This document shows positions 1 to 8,033 of a stretch of 64,000 nt of DNA, piece after piece. The notes beneath the pieces were generated by a model. That model made no database searches. It was given only the letters and a program-made list of their open reading frames with translations, and had not been told where the DNA came from. The DNA is from DATBRC01 sp036560485 (GTDB taxonomy: Bacteria > Pseudomonadota > Gammaproteobacteria > Burkholderiales > Burkholderiaceae_D): contig DATBRC010000067.1 in assembly GCA_036560485.1 (NCBI GenBank), positions 1 through 64,000 on the forward strand, read 5' to 3'. Positions within the stretch are counted from its first letter, which is position 1. The number at the start of each line of letters is the position of its first letter. Position numbers and translations under genes: made by a program.

Positions 1-49
1 AGATAAATTCTTGACGAAGTGTGGGCATATCAACAGGGTTCCAGGGCAT
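1..49 (-). CDS. IS481-family transposase, N-terminal 16 codons only
   Basis: An ATG on the minus strand at 49-47 opens a frame reading MPWNPVDMPTLRQEFI up to the window edge. The opening MPW followed by a short LREEF-like stretch is how many IS481-family transposases begin. An AAGG motif lies about ten bases upstream and could be the ribosome binding site. The gene lies just inside the terminal repeat, as expected. Helix-turn-helix and DDE catalytic parts would be outside the window, so whether the gene is intact cannot be judged. Confidence 0.5.
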   Translation of the reverse strand, partial: MPWNPVDMPTLRQEFI

Positions 50-138
50 GGTGGCGAATCCTTTGGGCATCAATCGAATGAGTCCAAAGTGTTACCCATG
101 TCCCGGCACAGTTGTTACCTATGTCTCCGGTCTATACA
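1..138 (-). mobile_element. Terminal part of an IS481-family insertion sequence, cut by the window edge
   Basis: Read on the minus strand from base 138, the sequence begins TGTATAGACCGGAGACATAG. It then carries a second, related block (GTTACCCATGTCCCGG against GTTACCTATGTCTCCGG on the plus strand). From memory this double block is typical of IS481-family ends. A transposase start codon follows 90 bases inside the end. Only this end is present; the rest of the element, if intact, lies before base 1. I cannot see the other terminal repeat or a target duplication. Confidence 0.6.
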
Positions 139-287
139 GCGAAGCAAAGAAAGTGAGTAGCCGCCGGGCTACCCCCGGCATGTTAGTCCGAAGAGTTAAC
201 CCAACAGATTATTAACTGAACTTAAACATCGAACTAACCAGTGCGCGCGTTTACGTGATTACATTGAATGATGTGTTATGTCGATGT
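139..287. other. Gap between IS end and first gene
   Basis: No convincing gene is present. A frame of 64 codons starting at base 21 crosses the IS end and has no recognisable content, so it is not called. A short GC-rich inverted repeat (GCCGGGGGTAGCCCGGCGGC on the minus strand, around 162-181) may form a hairpin. Confidence 0.3.
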
Positions 288-557
288 TCATCTAATATCG
301 TAAAAGCGTGGTTCATGTATTGCCGGGTCAACTTCATACGATCCGCCCATTTGTTTTGGACGGAGATTAGGATGTTCTTTCCATATATGTTCTAACACGT
401 CTAGGTACATTGAAGCCATGGTTCGTGAAACCTGATCGCGATAAAGCTCAAAATCTTTTTTAGACTCAGCATCACGTACAAATGCAATGCTGTCGTCCAA
501 CATTCCGCTTATGCGGAGCATCATCACGCTTAGTTTTTCTGCCGATGCTCGATTCAT
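288..557 (-). CDS. Hypothetical protein, 89 aa
   Basis: I do not recognise the family. The product is short, soluble and mostly helical in appearance, with no signal peptide, membrane span or cysteine motif. It lies 21 bases downstream of mnmA on the same strand and could be read through from it. A GTG nine bases upstream (566) is in frame but sits almost on top of the AGGA motif. The ATG at 557 has better spacing to that motif, so I chose it. Function unknown. Confidence 0.55.
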   Translation of the reverse strand: MNRASAEKLSVMMLRISGMLDDSIAFVRDAESKKDFELYRDQVSRTMASMYLDVLEHIWKEHPNLRPKQMGGSYEVDPAIHEPRFYDIR

Positions 558-578
558 TTCACTCACGATCCTAAATAA

Positions 579-1673
579 CTAGCTATTAATAATCCCACCA
601 CCAAGACACACATCGCCATCGTATAAAACAGCCGACTGCCCCGGCGTAACAGCCCACTGAGGTGTAGTGAACGCCAGAGTAAATTCCTCAGCACCAGCCG
701 CAGAAAAATCACACCCCACATCCACCTGCCGATATCGCGTCTTCGCCGATAGCTCCCCCGCCTCCGGCGCCATGCCACTCACCCAACTAGTCTGCCCAGC
801 CCGCAGCGACGGCGACAACAACCACGGATGATCATGCCCCTGCACAATATACAAAGTATTGTTCTCAACATCTTTCCGAGCAACATACCACGCATCACTA
901 TTCCCATCCTGATTCTGATGCGATTTCAACCCACCCAACCCAATCCCCTTGCGTTGCCCCAGCGTATAAAAACTCAGCCCCACATGTTCACCAACAATGA
1001 CACCTTCAGGCGTTTTCATCGGCCCAGGTTTATACGACAAATAACGATTCAAAAATTCACGAAACGGCCGCTCACCAATAAAGCAAATCCCGGTCGAATC
1101 TTTTTTCTTCGCATTGGGAAGTTTCAATTTTTCCGCAATCTTGCGCACTTCCGTCTTGTGGATTTCACCAAGAGGAAATAACGTCTTCGACAACTGCGCC
1201 TGATTTAACCGATGCAAAAAATAACTTTGGTCTTTGGTCGCATCGACTGCTTTCAATAATTGAACCTGACTATCTTCAGTCCTGCGCACACGCGCATAAT
1301 GCCCAGTCGCGATATAGTCCGCCCCAAGCTTCATCGCATGATCAAGAAAAGCCTTGAACTTGATTTCAGCATTGCACAACACATCCGGATTCGGCGTACG
1401 CCCCGCTTGATATTCACGCAGGAATTCGGCAAACACGCGATCCTTGTACTCGGATGCAAAGTTGACTGCCTCAATATCGACTCCGACCACATCGGCCACG
1501 CTGACCGCATCAATCCAGTCTTCACGCGTTGAACAATATTCCGAATCGTCATCGTCTTCCCAATTCTTCATGAACAGGCCGACCACGTCGTAGCCTTGCT
1601 CTTTCAACAGCCAGGCAGAGACAGACGAATCAACGCCGCCCGACATACCGATCACGACTTTAGTCTTAGCCAT
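579..1673 (-). CDS. mnmA: tRNA-specific 2-thiouridylase MnmA
   Basis: MnmA thiolates U34 of tRNA-Lys, tRNA-Glu and tRNA-Gln in the cytoplasm, using ATP to adenylate the base and sulfur delivered by the Tus relay. The 364-residue length is normal. The N-terminal PP-loop SGGVDSS (11-17) binds ATP. The catalytic pair is visible as Cys100 in NPDVLCN and Cys197 in STGICFIGERPF. The C-terminal third matches the family's beta-barrel region, with FTTPQWAVTPGQSAVLYDGDVCLGG near the end. The start overlaps the stop of the upstream Nudix gene by eight bases, so the two are probably translated together. Escherichia coli has the same nudJ-mnmA pairing. Confidence 0.96.
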   Translation of the reverse strand: MAKTKVVIGMSGGVDSSVSAWLLKEQGYDVVGLFMKNWEDDDDSEYCSTREDWIDAVSVADVVGVDIEAVNFASEYKDRVFAEFLREYQAGRTPNPDVLCNAEIKFKAFLDHAMKLGADYIATGHYARVRRTEDSQVQLLKAVDATKDQSYFLHRLNQAQLSKTLFPLGEIHKTEVRKIAEKLKLPNAKKKDSTGICFIGERPFREFLNRYLSYKPGPMKTPEGVIVGEHVGLSFYTLGQRKGIGLGGLKSHQNQDGNSDAWYVARKDVENNTLYIVQGHDHPWLLSPSLRAGQTSWVSGMAPEAGELSAKTRYRQVDVGCDFSAAGAEEFTLAFTTPQWAVTPGQSAVLYDGDVCLGGGIINS

Positions 1674-2151
1674 TAAAAGATCCGATAGCGTTCGGATGCG
1701 TGTAAATCATCGAAAGAGGCGCGCGCTTGCCGTTCAAATAATCATCGACGCAGCGCATGACCAGCGGGCTGCGGTGTTTGTCCTGACATGCCATCATTTC
1801 ATCGTAGGTCATCCAGACAGTACGCAAAATGCCATGATCAAGCGGTTGGTCATGAACCTTGCCGACCGTGCCGCTAAAGGCAAAGCGCAGATAAGTCACT
1901 TCATGGCCGGTGCGTGACGATACATAGCGCGACATGTACATGCCGATCAACGAGGCCGGTAAAAATTCGTGTGCGGTTTCTTCCAGCGTCTCGCGCACCA
2001 CCGCTTGCTCCAACGATTCGTTGGGATCGAGATGGCCGGCGGGCTGATTGATGCAAATGCCGTCGCTGGTTTCTTCTTCGATCAATAAAAAGCGGCCGTC
2101 ACGCTCAATGATTGCTGCAACCGTGACGGATGGTTTCCAGATATCAGTCAT
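1666..2151 (-). CDS. nudJ: NudJ-like Nudix hydrolase
   Basis: A Nudix phosphohydrolase of about 161 residues. The Nudix box GX5EX7REXXEE is visible as GHLDPNESLEQAVVRETLEE, and the N-terminus (WKPSVTVAAIIERDGRFLLIEEE) fits the NudJ/YmfB group. That group hydrolyses nucleoside di- and triphosphates and thiamine pyrophosphate intermediates. I chose the ATG at 2151 because AGGA lies seven bases upstream; a GTG at 2172 is also in frame. The gene heads a short operon with mnmA, as in enterobacteria. The family assignment is firm and the substrate is inferred from family and synteny. Confidence 0.85.
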   Translation of the reverse strand: MTDIWKPSVTVAAIIERDGRFLLIEEETSDGICINQPAGHLDPNESLEQAVVRETLEETAHEFLPASLIGMYMSRYVSSRTGHEVTYLRFAFSGTVGKVHDQPLDHGILRTVWMTYDEMMACQDKHRSPLVMRCVDDYLNGKRAPLSMIYTHPNAIGSFNG

Positions 2152-2439
2152 ACATTTCCTTGAAAGGAGCACATTTTACCGTGTCGATATGCAAAACGTG
2201 TGTCCGTAGTACTATATTGGCTGTAAATTTAACAACTATTGTTGGTTTGGATAATCGAAAGGCTTAACAGGCCTAAACAGATTGATATTTCGCATTTTTT
2301 TGCTCAATTATTTGGTGATTCATCAAAAAAGCAGGAGAATTCACAGCCGCGCAGAATTTTTCTGGAAATCAATTCAGCATTAAAATCTTGGCAATATCAA
2401 ATAAGGTCGATTGTCCTTATTTTGTCTTTGGAGAATCTC

Positions 2440-3555
2440 ATGAGAATCGGCATACCGGCCGAAACGCGGCCAGGTGAAACCCGTGTCGCCGCAACGCCCG
2501 AGACAGTCAAAAAACTGCTCGCAGCCAAACATCAAGTCATTGTGCAATCCGGTGCAGGCATTGCCTCCAGCGTAACCGACGAAGCATTTGTGGCTGCAGG
2601 CGCGCAAATCAGCTCTGCCGCCGAAGCGTTCCAATGTGACATGGTGTTGAAAGTGCGTGCTCCTGATGCACAAGAACGTACACTGATGAAATCAGGCACT
2701 GTCGTGATCGGCATGTTGAATCCATTCGACGCCGACAATATCGCTGCGATGGCGCAACATGGCTTGACGGCATTTGCACTGGAGGCTGCACCGCGCATCA
2801 CGCGTGCGCAATCGATGGACGTGCTGTCATCGCAAGCGAATATCGCTGGTTATAAAGCGGTGATGTTGGCCGCCAATACCTATCAACGCTTCATGCCGAT
2901 GCTGATGACTGCTGCCGGTACCGTCAAAGCGGCACGCGTGTTGATCATGGGTGTCGGCGTTGCCGGTTTGCAAGCGATTGCGACTGCCAAACGTTTGGGC
3001 GCAGTGATCGAAGCGTCCGATGTGCGGCCACCGGTCAAGGAACAGGTCGAATCGCTCGGCGCGAAATTCATCGACGTGCCCTACCTGACCGATGAAGAAA
3101 AAGAAATCGCACAAGGCACCGGCGGCTATGCGCGTCCGATGCCGGCCGACTGGATGAAGCGTCAGGCGGAGCTGGTGCATGAGCGAGCCAAGCTGGCTGA
3201 CATCATCATCACCACTGCATTGATTCCAGGCCGCAAAGCCCCCATATTGATAGGCGAAGAAACGGTGAAAGCAATGAAGCCGGGTTCTGTGATCGTCGAC
3301 ATGGCGGTCGAGCAAGGCGGCAATTGCCCTTTGTCCGAGCTTGGCAAAACTGTCGTCAAACATGGTGTACATATTATCGGTGAACCGAATCTCGCCACGT
3401 TAGTTGCAGCCGATGCATCGGCATTGTATGCACGCAACGTGCTCGATTTCCTGAAGCTGATCGTCGACAAGGACGCCAACCTCACCATTAACCGCGACGA
3501 CGAAATCGTCGCAGCCACGCTGTTATGCAGTGGCGGCGAAGTACTACGCAAGTAG
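2440..3555 (+). CDS. pntAA: NAD(P) transhydrogenase alpha subunit part 1 (PntAA)
   Basis: This is the NAD(H)-binding domain I of the proton-translocating transhydrogenase, which passes hydride between NADH and NADP+ using proton motive force. The 371 residues start at MRIGIPAETRPGETRVAATPETV, preceded by GGAG seven bases upstream. The longer in-frame extension from 2239 lacks homology. The Rossmann signature VLIMGVGVAGLQAIATAKRLGA and the following EASDVRPPVKEQVESLGAKF are typical. The protein ends after domain I, so the alpha subunit is split, as in Rhodospirillum and most betaproteobacteria. The rest is encoded by pntAB downstream, but panD lies between them. Confidence 0.93.
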   Translation: MRIGIPAETRPGETRVAATPETVKKLLAAKHQVIVQSGAGIASSVTDEAFVAAGAQISSAAEAFQCDMVLKVRAPDAQERTLMKSGTVVIGMLNPFDADNIAAMAQHGLTAFALEAAPRITRAQSMDVLSSQANIAGYKAVMLAANTYQRFMPMLMTAAGTVKAARVLIMGVGVAGLQAIATAKRLGAVIEASDVRPPVKEQVESLGAKFIDVPYLTDEEKEIAQGTGGYARPMPADWMKRQAELVHERAKLADIIITTALIPGRKAPILIGEETVKAMKPGSVIVDMAVEQGGNCPLSELGKTVVKHGVHIIGEPNLATLVAADASALYARNVLDFLKLIVDKDANLTINRDDEIVAATLLCSGGEVLRK

Positions 3556-3581
3556 TTGTCAGATTTATTTAGGAGAAGTAG

Positions 3582-3947
3582 ATGCAACGTAATATGCTGC
3601 GCGCCAAAATTCACCGCGCAACTGTGACTCAATGCGACCTGCATTACGAAGGCTCGTGCGGGATTGACGAGAACCTGCTGGAAGCGGCCGACATTCGCGA
3701 GTTCGAAAAAATCGAACTCTATAACATCAACAATGGCGAGCGTTTTTCCACTTACGCGATTCGCGGCAAACGCGGCAGCGGTGAGATTTCATTGAACGGT
3801 GCAGCGGCACGTCGCGCACATCTGGGGGACTTGCTGATTATTTGCACATTCGGTTCGATGGATGATGCCGAGATCGCGACGTATAAACCGAAGATTGTTT
3901 TTGTGGATGAGAAGAATCAGATTACTGGAATGAAGAAGCAGGATTGA
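3582..3947 (+). CDS. panD: Aspartate 1-decarboxylase PanD
   Basis: PanD decarboxylates L-aspartate to beta-alanine for pantothenate and coenzyme A synthesis. It is made as a proenzyme that cleaves itself between Gly24 and Ser25, leaving a pyruvoyl group. Those residues are visible in HYEGSCGID, and the length of 121 residues is standard. Other conserved stretches are YNINNGERFSTYAI and GEISLNGAAARRAHLGD. A strong AGGAG precedes the ATG. The gene starts 26 bases after pntAA and is followed by a 100-base foldback repeat before pntAB, so it sits inside the transhydrogenase operon, an unusual location. PanD and transhydrogenase share no enzymatic step, though pantothenate synthesis does consume NADPH. 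Confidence 0.95.
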   Translation: MQRNMLRAKIHRATVTQCDLHYEGSCGIDENLLEAADIREFEKIELYNINNGERFSTYAIRGKRGSGEISLNGAAARRAHLGDLLIICTFGSMDDAEIATYKPKIVFVDEKNQITGMKKQD

Positions 3948-3994
3948 AACACTTTTTATATTGTAAGACATAGGTACTAGCTCCACTAAAGAAA

Positions 3995-4096
3995 TTCCCT
4001 CCCTTTCAAGGGGAGGGTTAGAGGGTTAGGGTGGGGATGGGTTAGACATACAGCAAAGACCCATCCCCCACCCAGCCTCCCCCTTGAAAGGGGAGG
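3995..4096. repeat. Foldback repeat inside the pnt-panD operon
   Basis: Left arm 3995-4043 and right arm 4059-4096 are imperfect inverted copies built around CCTTTCAAGGGGAGG and its complement CCTCCCCTTTCAAGG, joined by GGGGATGGGT/ACCCATCCCC. The loop is about 15 bases. The element encodes nothing. Its position between panD and pntAB means any transcript across the operon carries a long hairpin, which could stabilise or partly terminate the upstream message. It resembles dispersed C/G-rich repeats known from related genomes, but I see no second copy here. Confidence 0.75.
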
Positions 4097-4146
4097 AGCC
4101 TAAAAGCAAGACAGCAAACAAGCAACAAAAAACCAGAGAGGTCATC

Positions 4147-4461
4147 ATGGAAGTCAGTCACACCGTCATCAACCTCATTATTTTAGTGCTGGCGATTTAC
4201 GTCGGCTACCACGTGGTCTGGACTGTCACACCCGCGTTGCACACACCATTGATGGCCGTCACCAATGCGATCTCCGCCATCATCATCGTCGGCGCGATGT
4301 TGGCTGCCGGCATGACGGACGGCTGGCTCGGACGGATCATGGGCACGCTCGCTGTTGCGCTGGCTGCAGTCAATGTGTTTGGCGGCTTCCTTGTCACGCA
4401 GCGCATGCTCGAGATGTTCAAGAAAAAAGAACCGAAGAATAAAAGCGAGGAGTCCAAATAA
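4147..4461 (+). CDS. pntAB: NAD(P) transhydrogenase alpha subunit part 2 (PntAB)
   Basis: A 104-residue membrane subunit that supplies the first part of the transmembrane proton channel (domain II) of transhydrogenase. Three hydrophobic stretches are visible: TVINLIILVLAIYVGYHVVW, AISAIIIVGAMLAAG and IMGTLAVALAAVNVFGGFLV. The tail (MLEMFKKKEPKNKSEESK) is charged. The start at MEVSHTV has GAGAG about ten bases upstream. The reading frame extends 21 codons further up, but only into the foldback repeat. The TAA stop overlaps the pntB ATG by one base (TAATG), so the two are translationally coupled. Confidence 0.9.
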   Translation: MEVSHTVINLIILVLAIYVGYHVVWTVTPALHTPLMAVTNAISAIIIVGAMLAAGMTDGWLGRIMGTLAVALAAVNVFGGFLVTQRMLEMFKKKEPKNKSEESK

Positions 4462-5894
4462 TGAGCATGAACCTCGTTACGCTGTTGTATCTGTTGGCGT
4501 CTGTATGTTTCATTCAAGCGCTCAAAGGCTTGTCGCATCCTGCCGGTGCACGGCGCGGCAATGCGTTCGGCATGATCGGCATGGCGATTGCAGTGGTGAC
4601 TACCATTGCGTTGATCATCAGGCTTAAAACAGAAGCATCCGGTTCAGGTATCGGTTATGGATTGGTGCTGATCGGTGTGCTGGTCGGCGGCGGTATTGGC
4701 GCGACATTGGCAAAACGCGTCGAGATGACCAAGATGCCGGAGTTGGTCGCAGCGATGCATTCGCTGATCGGCTTGGCGGCAGTCTGTATTGCGATTGCAG
4801 CGGTGTCGGAACCATTGGCATTCAATATCGTTCAGCAAGGCCACAATATTCCATTCGGCAATCGCATCGAATTATTCATCGGCACCTTTGTCGGTGCGAT
4901 TACGTTCTCCGGTTCCGTGATTGCGTTCGGCAAGCTGTCGGGCAAATATAAATTCCGTTTATTCCAGGGCGCACCGGTCAGCTTCACCGGACAGCATTTT
5001 GTGAACCTGTTGCTCGCAATGGGCATGATTGGTTTCGGCTTGATTTTTTGCGCGACCCAATCATGGCTTGCATTTATCTTGATGATGCTGATTGCATTCG
5101 CTCTTGGTGTGCTCATCATCATCCCGATCGGTGGCGCAGACATGCCGGTGGTGGTGTCGATGTTGAACAGTTATTCCGGTTGGGCAGCGGCCGGCATCGG
5201 TTTCTCGCTGAATAACGCGATGCTGATCATCGCCGGTTCACTGGTTGGTTCTTCCGGCGCGATCCTGTCGTACATCATGTGCAAGGCAATGAACCGCTCG
5301 TTCTTCAATGTGATTCTCGGCGGCTTTGGCGGGGAGCCTGCCGCGGCATCCGGCGGCGCGCAACAACAGCGTCCGGTTAAATCCGGTTCTGCCGATGATG
5401 CGACATTCCTGATGAGTAATGCGGAGACTGTCATCATCGTGCCGGGTTATGGTTTGGCAGTTGCACGTGCACAGCATGCATTGAAAGAATTGACGACGAA
5501 GCTGACGGAGAAAGGTGTGATCGTCAAATACGCGATTCATCCAGTCGCAGGCCGTATGCCGGGGCATATGAACGTGTTGCTGGCCGAAGCGGAAGTGCCG
5601 TACGACCAGGTGTTCGAGATGGAAGACATCAACGGCGAATTTGGTCAAGCGGATGTGGTGCTGGTGCTCGGCGCGAATGACGTGGTGAATCCTGCCGCGA
5701 AAGATCCAAAGTCACCAATCGCCGGCATGCCGATTCTGGAAGCGTATAAAGCGAAGACTGTGATTGTTAACAAGCGTTCGATGGCTGCAGGTTATGCGGG
5801 TCTCGATAACGAATTGTTTTACATGGACAAGACCATGATGGTGTTTGGTGATGCGAAGAAGGTAATTGAGGATATGGTGAAGGCGGTGGAGTGA
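4461..5894 (+). CDS. pntB: NAD(P) transhydrogenase beta subunit PntB
   Basis: PntB contributes the remaining membrane helices of domain II and the NADP(H)-binding domain III. The 477 residues show roughly eight hydrophobic segments up to about residue 280. Then comes a linker rich in Gly, Ala and Gln, and domain III from VIIVPGYGLAVARAQHALKEL onward. Domain III hallmarks include IHPVAGRMPGHMNVLLAEA, VLVLGANDVVNP and VIVNKRSMAAGYAG. The length is normal. It is the last gene of the operon. A short weak stem with a T-run follows at about 5922-5938 and may terminate transcription. Confidence 0.95.
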   Translation: MSMNLVTLLYLLASVCFIQALKGLSHPAGARRGNAFGMIGMAIAVVTTIALIIRLKTEASGSGIGYGLVLIGVLVGGGIGATLAKRVEMTKMPELVAAMHSLIGLAAVCIAIAAVSEPLAFNIVQQGHNIPFGNRIELFIGTFVGAITFSGSVIAFGKLSGKYKFRLFQGAPVSFTGQHFVNLLLAMGMIGFGLIFCATQSWLAFILMMLIAFALGVLIIIPIGGADMPVVVSMLNSYSGWAAAGIGFSLNNAMLIIAGSLVGSSGAILSYIMCKAMNRSFFNVILGGFGGEPAAASGGAQQQRPVKSGSADDATFLMSNAETVIIVPGYGLAVARAQHALKELTTKLTEKGVIVKYAIHPVAGRMPGHMNVLLAEAEVPYDQVFEMEDINGEFGQADVVLVLGANDVVNPAAKDPKSPIAGMPILEAYKAKTVIVNKRSMAAGYAGLDNELFYMDKTMMVFGDAKKVIEDMVKAVE

Positions 5895-6015
5895 TTTGTT
5901 GAAAAGAAAAAATCGCGTAGGTATTGTACGTTTTTTGTCTTGGCCCTTCATATGGAAAAAGTAATACGCGTTAGGTCGTTGTGTGTATGTTAGGCACAAT
6001 GTTGGAGACATTGAC

Positions 6016-6342
6016 ATGTACTATCTAATTAATTTAGCTATTGCTGCTGTAATTGGCTATTCAGTTGCTTTTTTTGTGGCCACCGCTAAACTGCGACGAG
6101 GGACGCGATCGGTTTTTGTCAAAGAAGCAGGTAGAGATCTTATGGTGCTTACCTTGGCGGCAATCCCAAGTGCTGCTCTTACCTCGTTTTTTATCTGGCT
6201 CGTTCTACACTTCGTATTAACAACTGTCGGCGTAAAACTTGATGAAGAGGGTAAACTTATGCTCTTTGCATCTATTTATGTGGTGGTATTTGTATCGGTA
6301 ATTTTCTATTGCGTGAAAAAACTTACGGACGAAAGATCGTAA
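6016..6342 (+). CDS. Hypothetical membrane protein, 108 aa
   Basis: Not recognised. The product has three hydrophobic segments: YYLINLAIAAVIGYSVAFFV at the N-terminus, a middle one around VLTLAAIPSAALTSFFIWLV, and LFASIYVVVFVSVIFYC near the C-terminus. A basic stretch (KLRRGTRS) follows the first helix. I chose ATG 6016 because GGAG lies eight bases upstream; an in-frame ATG at 5983 lacks one. The gene stands alone between pntB and the next lipoprotein gene, all on the plus strand. Function unknown. Confidence 0.6.
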   Translation: MYYLINLAIAAVIGYSVAFFVATAKLRRGTRSVFVKEAGRDLMVLTLAAIPSAALTSFFIWLVLHFVLTTVGVKLDEEGKLMLFASIYVVVFVSVIFYCVKKLTDERS

Positions 6343-6446
6343 ATCGCAATGCGTAAAAGGTTGTAACTCGCAATCAATAGGGCTCAATAAGCACAGCATG
6401 TTCTAAACAAGCATTCCATGGTGACCTATTCGAAATAGGAGAGCAA

Positions 6447-7043
6447 ATGAATCGAACTCTGTTAATTGCAATCATGGCGGTAGTGGCGATTCTTCTCACC
6501 TCATGCGAAAAAGAAGATTCACAGCCGGTACCGTATGAAAATGATGGAATAAGCTTTTCCCATTTTTCAGATTGGTCTGTCGAAAAGGATGGGCCTGTCG
6601 AAGGCAAAGTAGGGATTCGCTCGATATCGTTGCGCGGTCCGGACAGCGCTGTCATGGTGGTGCTTCGTGTGCCGCGTGACACCGATCAAACTCTTGAGGA
6701 TTTCGCAGATGCCGTTGCACAGAGGCGAGGTGCGGCGATAGAAAGTACCTTGCAAGTGGGCTCTTTCAAGGCGGCTACGGCGGATATCGGCACAAGCAAG
6801 CATATTGAAATTCCTATTGGCGCGAGCACATTTCCGGCGATACGCCAAAATTTTTCCATTGTGTTGCTCGGCCAAGAGTCTCCGCATGAAGCGACGTTCG
6901 TCATGCTGTTATCGAATAAAGCTAAATTGCTGATCATGACTCAGGTGGGCACCAGGCATTCAAGCGAGACTAAGCCGTCCTTTCAAAAAGTGCTCGACAC
7001 ACTCGATGTCGATCATGCAAAGTGGACTAACGCGATGCAATAG
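6447..7043 (+). CDS. Hypothetical lipoprotein, 198 aa
   Basis: The N-terminus MNRTLLIAIMAVVAILLTSC is a clear lipoprotein signal ending in lipobox LLTSC, with Cys20 as the lipidated residue. Glu and Lys follow rather than Asp at +2, so outer-membrane sorting is possible. The mature part (YENDGISFSHFSDWSVEKDG...) has the pattern of a small alpha/beta domain starting with a strand and a WSV motif, similar to PsbP/DcrB-like proteins. That resemblance is weak. GGAG precedes the ATG by five bases. No operon partner is evident. Confidence 0.7.
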   Translation: MNRTLLIAIMAVVAILLTSCEKEDSQPVPYENDGISFSHFSDWSVEKDGPVEGKVGIRSISLRGPDSAVMVVLRVPRDTDQTLEDFADAVAQRRGAAIESTLQVGSFKAATADIGTSKHIEIPIGASTFPAIRQNFSIVLLGQESPHEATFVMLLSNKAKLLIMTQVGTRHSSETKPSFQKVLDTLDVDHAKWTNAMQ

Positions 7044-7409
7044 GTGACTGTGCAAAATCCCCCACAGCAGAATACTAATCAGTGATGACAGCACCAGCTC
7101 GGTAAATCACCGAGGGAAATCCATGCATTAGCAGGACTGCCAATGAAGTCCTTTTGAACTATTTTGGTACAAAAGATACAGTTTCACCGGTTGTTTGAAT
7201 AATGGTGCAGTGCAAAGACGCTTTGGTATTGCAGCCGGATGGCACTGTCTTATACTCGCAAAACAATGATCCTGCTTGATGGTGTTAACAAGAAAATTGT
7301 ACGCAGGATGAAGATGTGAGTGACGAGAAGTTGCAGGTGTGTTTGGTGGTGTAAGACAAGTCGGTATGATGTTTAGCCGGTTCTTAAAAAATCCAAGGGA
7401 GGTATAAGA
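7044..7409. other. 366-base gap, no gene seen
   Basis: Both strands were checked. A 123-codon minus-strand frame crosses this region into the next gene but has no family features, so it is not called. A perfect 6-bp hairpin (CTCGGT-AAATC-ACCGAG, 7098-7114) lies near the lipoprotein stop without a T-run. The last 30 bases carry GGGAGG ahead of the DUF805 start. Confidence 0.4.
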
Positions 7410-7961
7410 ATGAGCAATCCGTATGCTGCACCCGATGCTGTTTTGTCCGATGTTGTTGGAGATGACGAGACATACGAACCAAAGGTATTTTCTGTCCATG
7501 GCCGGATAGGACGCCTGCGTTATCTGGCTTACACATGGGCGGTTACCATGCTGTTGATGATCGTGTTAGGAATTGTGACCGCTATAGCTACAGTTGCTGC
7601 AAGCGGTAATAAAACGATTGGGATGGTCATGATAGGGCTAATGTATATTCCCATGATTGCAGTCAGCCTGATCATGGCCAAGCGGCGCTTCAACGATCTC
7701 AATTCCTCGGGTTGGTTATCGTTATTGATGTTGGTACCGTTTCTGAATTTCTTTGTTGCGCTCTACCTGATCTTCGGTTCCGGAACACCGGGCGCGAATG
7801 ACTATGGTCCCAAACCATCGAAAAATTCCGGACTGGTTATCGCGTTTGCCTGGATATTGCCGGTAATCGCCATCATTGGTATCCTGGCTGCAATCGCCAT
7901 TCCTCAATATCAACATTACGTGATGCGTGCCAAAGCAGCTTCTGCTCAACAACCACATTGA
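7410..7961 (+). CDS. DUF805 membrane protein with a pilin-like C-terminal segment
   Basis: The 183 residues have three parts. The N-terminal tail MSNPYAAPDA carries an NPYxxP motif also seen at the start of two other membrane proteins in this window. The DUF805 core follows, recognised by GRIGRLRYLAYTW, AKRRFNDLNSSGW and the closing FGSGTPGANDYGP, with about four membrane segments. The C-terminus WILPVIAIIGILAAIAIPQYQHYVMRAKAASA matches the hydrophobic first helix of type IV pilins. However, it lacks the Gly/Phe-Thr-Leu-Ile-Glu cleavage site and any pilin globular head. GGGAGG precedes the ATG. Function unknown; export through the pilus system seems unlikely without the cleavage site. Confidence 0.8.
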   Translation: MSNPYAAPDAVLSDVVGDDETYEPKVFSVHGRIGRLRYLAYTWAVTMLLMIVLGIVTAIATVAASGNKTIGMVMIGLMYIPMIAVSLIMAKRRFNDLNSSGWLSLLMLVPFLNFFVALYLIFGSGTPGANDYGPKPSKNSGLVIAFAWILPVIAIIGILAAIAIPQYQHYVMRAKAASAQQPH

Positions 7962-7973
7962 TCGATTCAATTT

Positions 7974-8008
7974 CAAAATAAATGGGAACGCGTTTCCCAT
8001 TTATTTTG
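7974..8008. terminator. Bidirectional terminator between convergent genes
   Basis: A perfect 15-bp stem (CAAAATAAATGGGAA, loop CGCGT, TTCCCATTTATTTTG) lies between the DUF805 stop (7961) and the DUF58 stop (8034). The A- and T-rich outer stem gives a U-rich tail in both directions, as expected for convergent transcripts. Confidence 0.8.
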
Positions 8009-8033
8009 TTGTCATTCATTTCCACAATAGAAC

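Noticed and set aside
5908..5938. A terminator after pntB
   Set aside because: The stem (CGTA/TACG) is only four base pairs; T-run present but too weak to call as a separate feature.
7128..7499. A 123-codon minus-strand frame in the gap before the DUF805 gene
   Set aside because: Overlaps the start of the DUF805 gene on the other strand and has no recognisable features or ribosome site.
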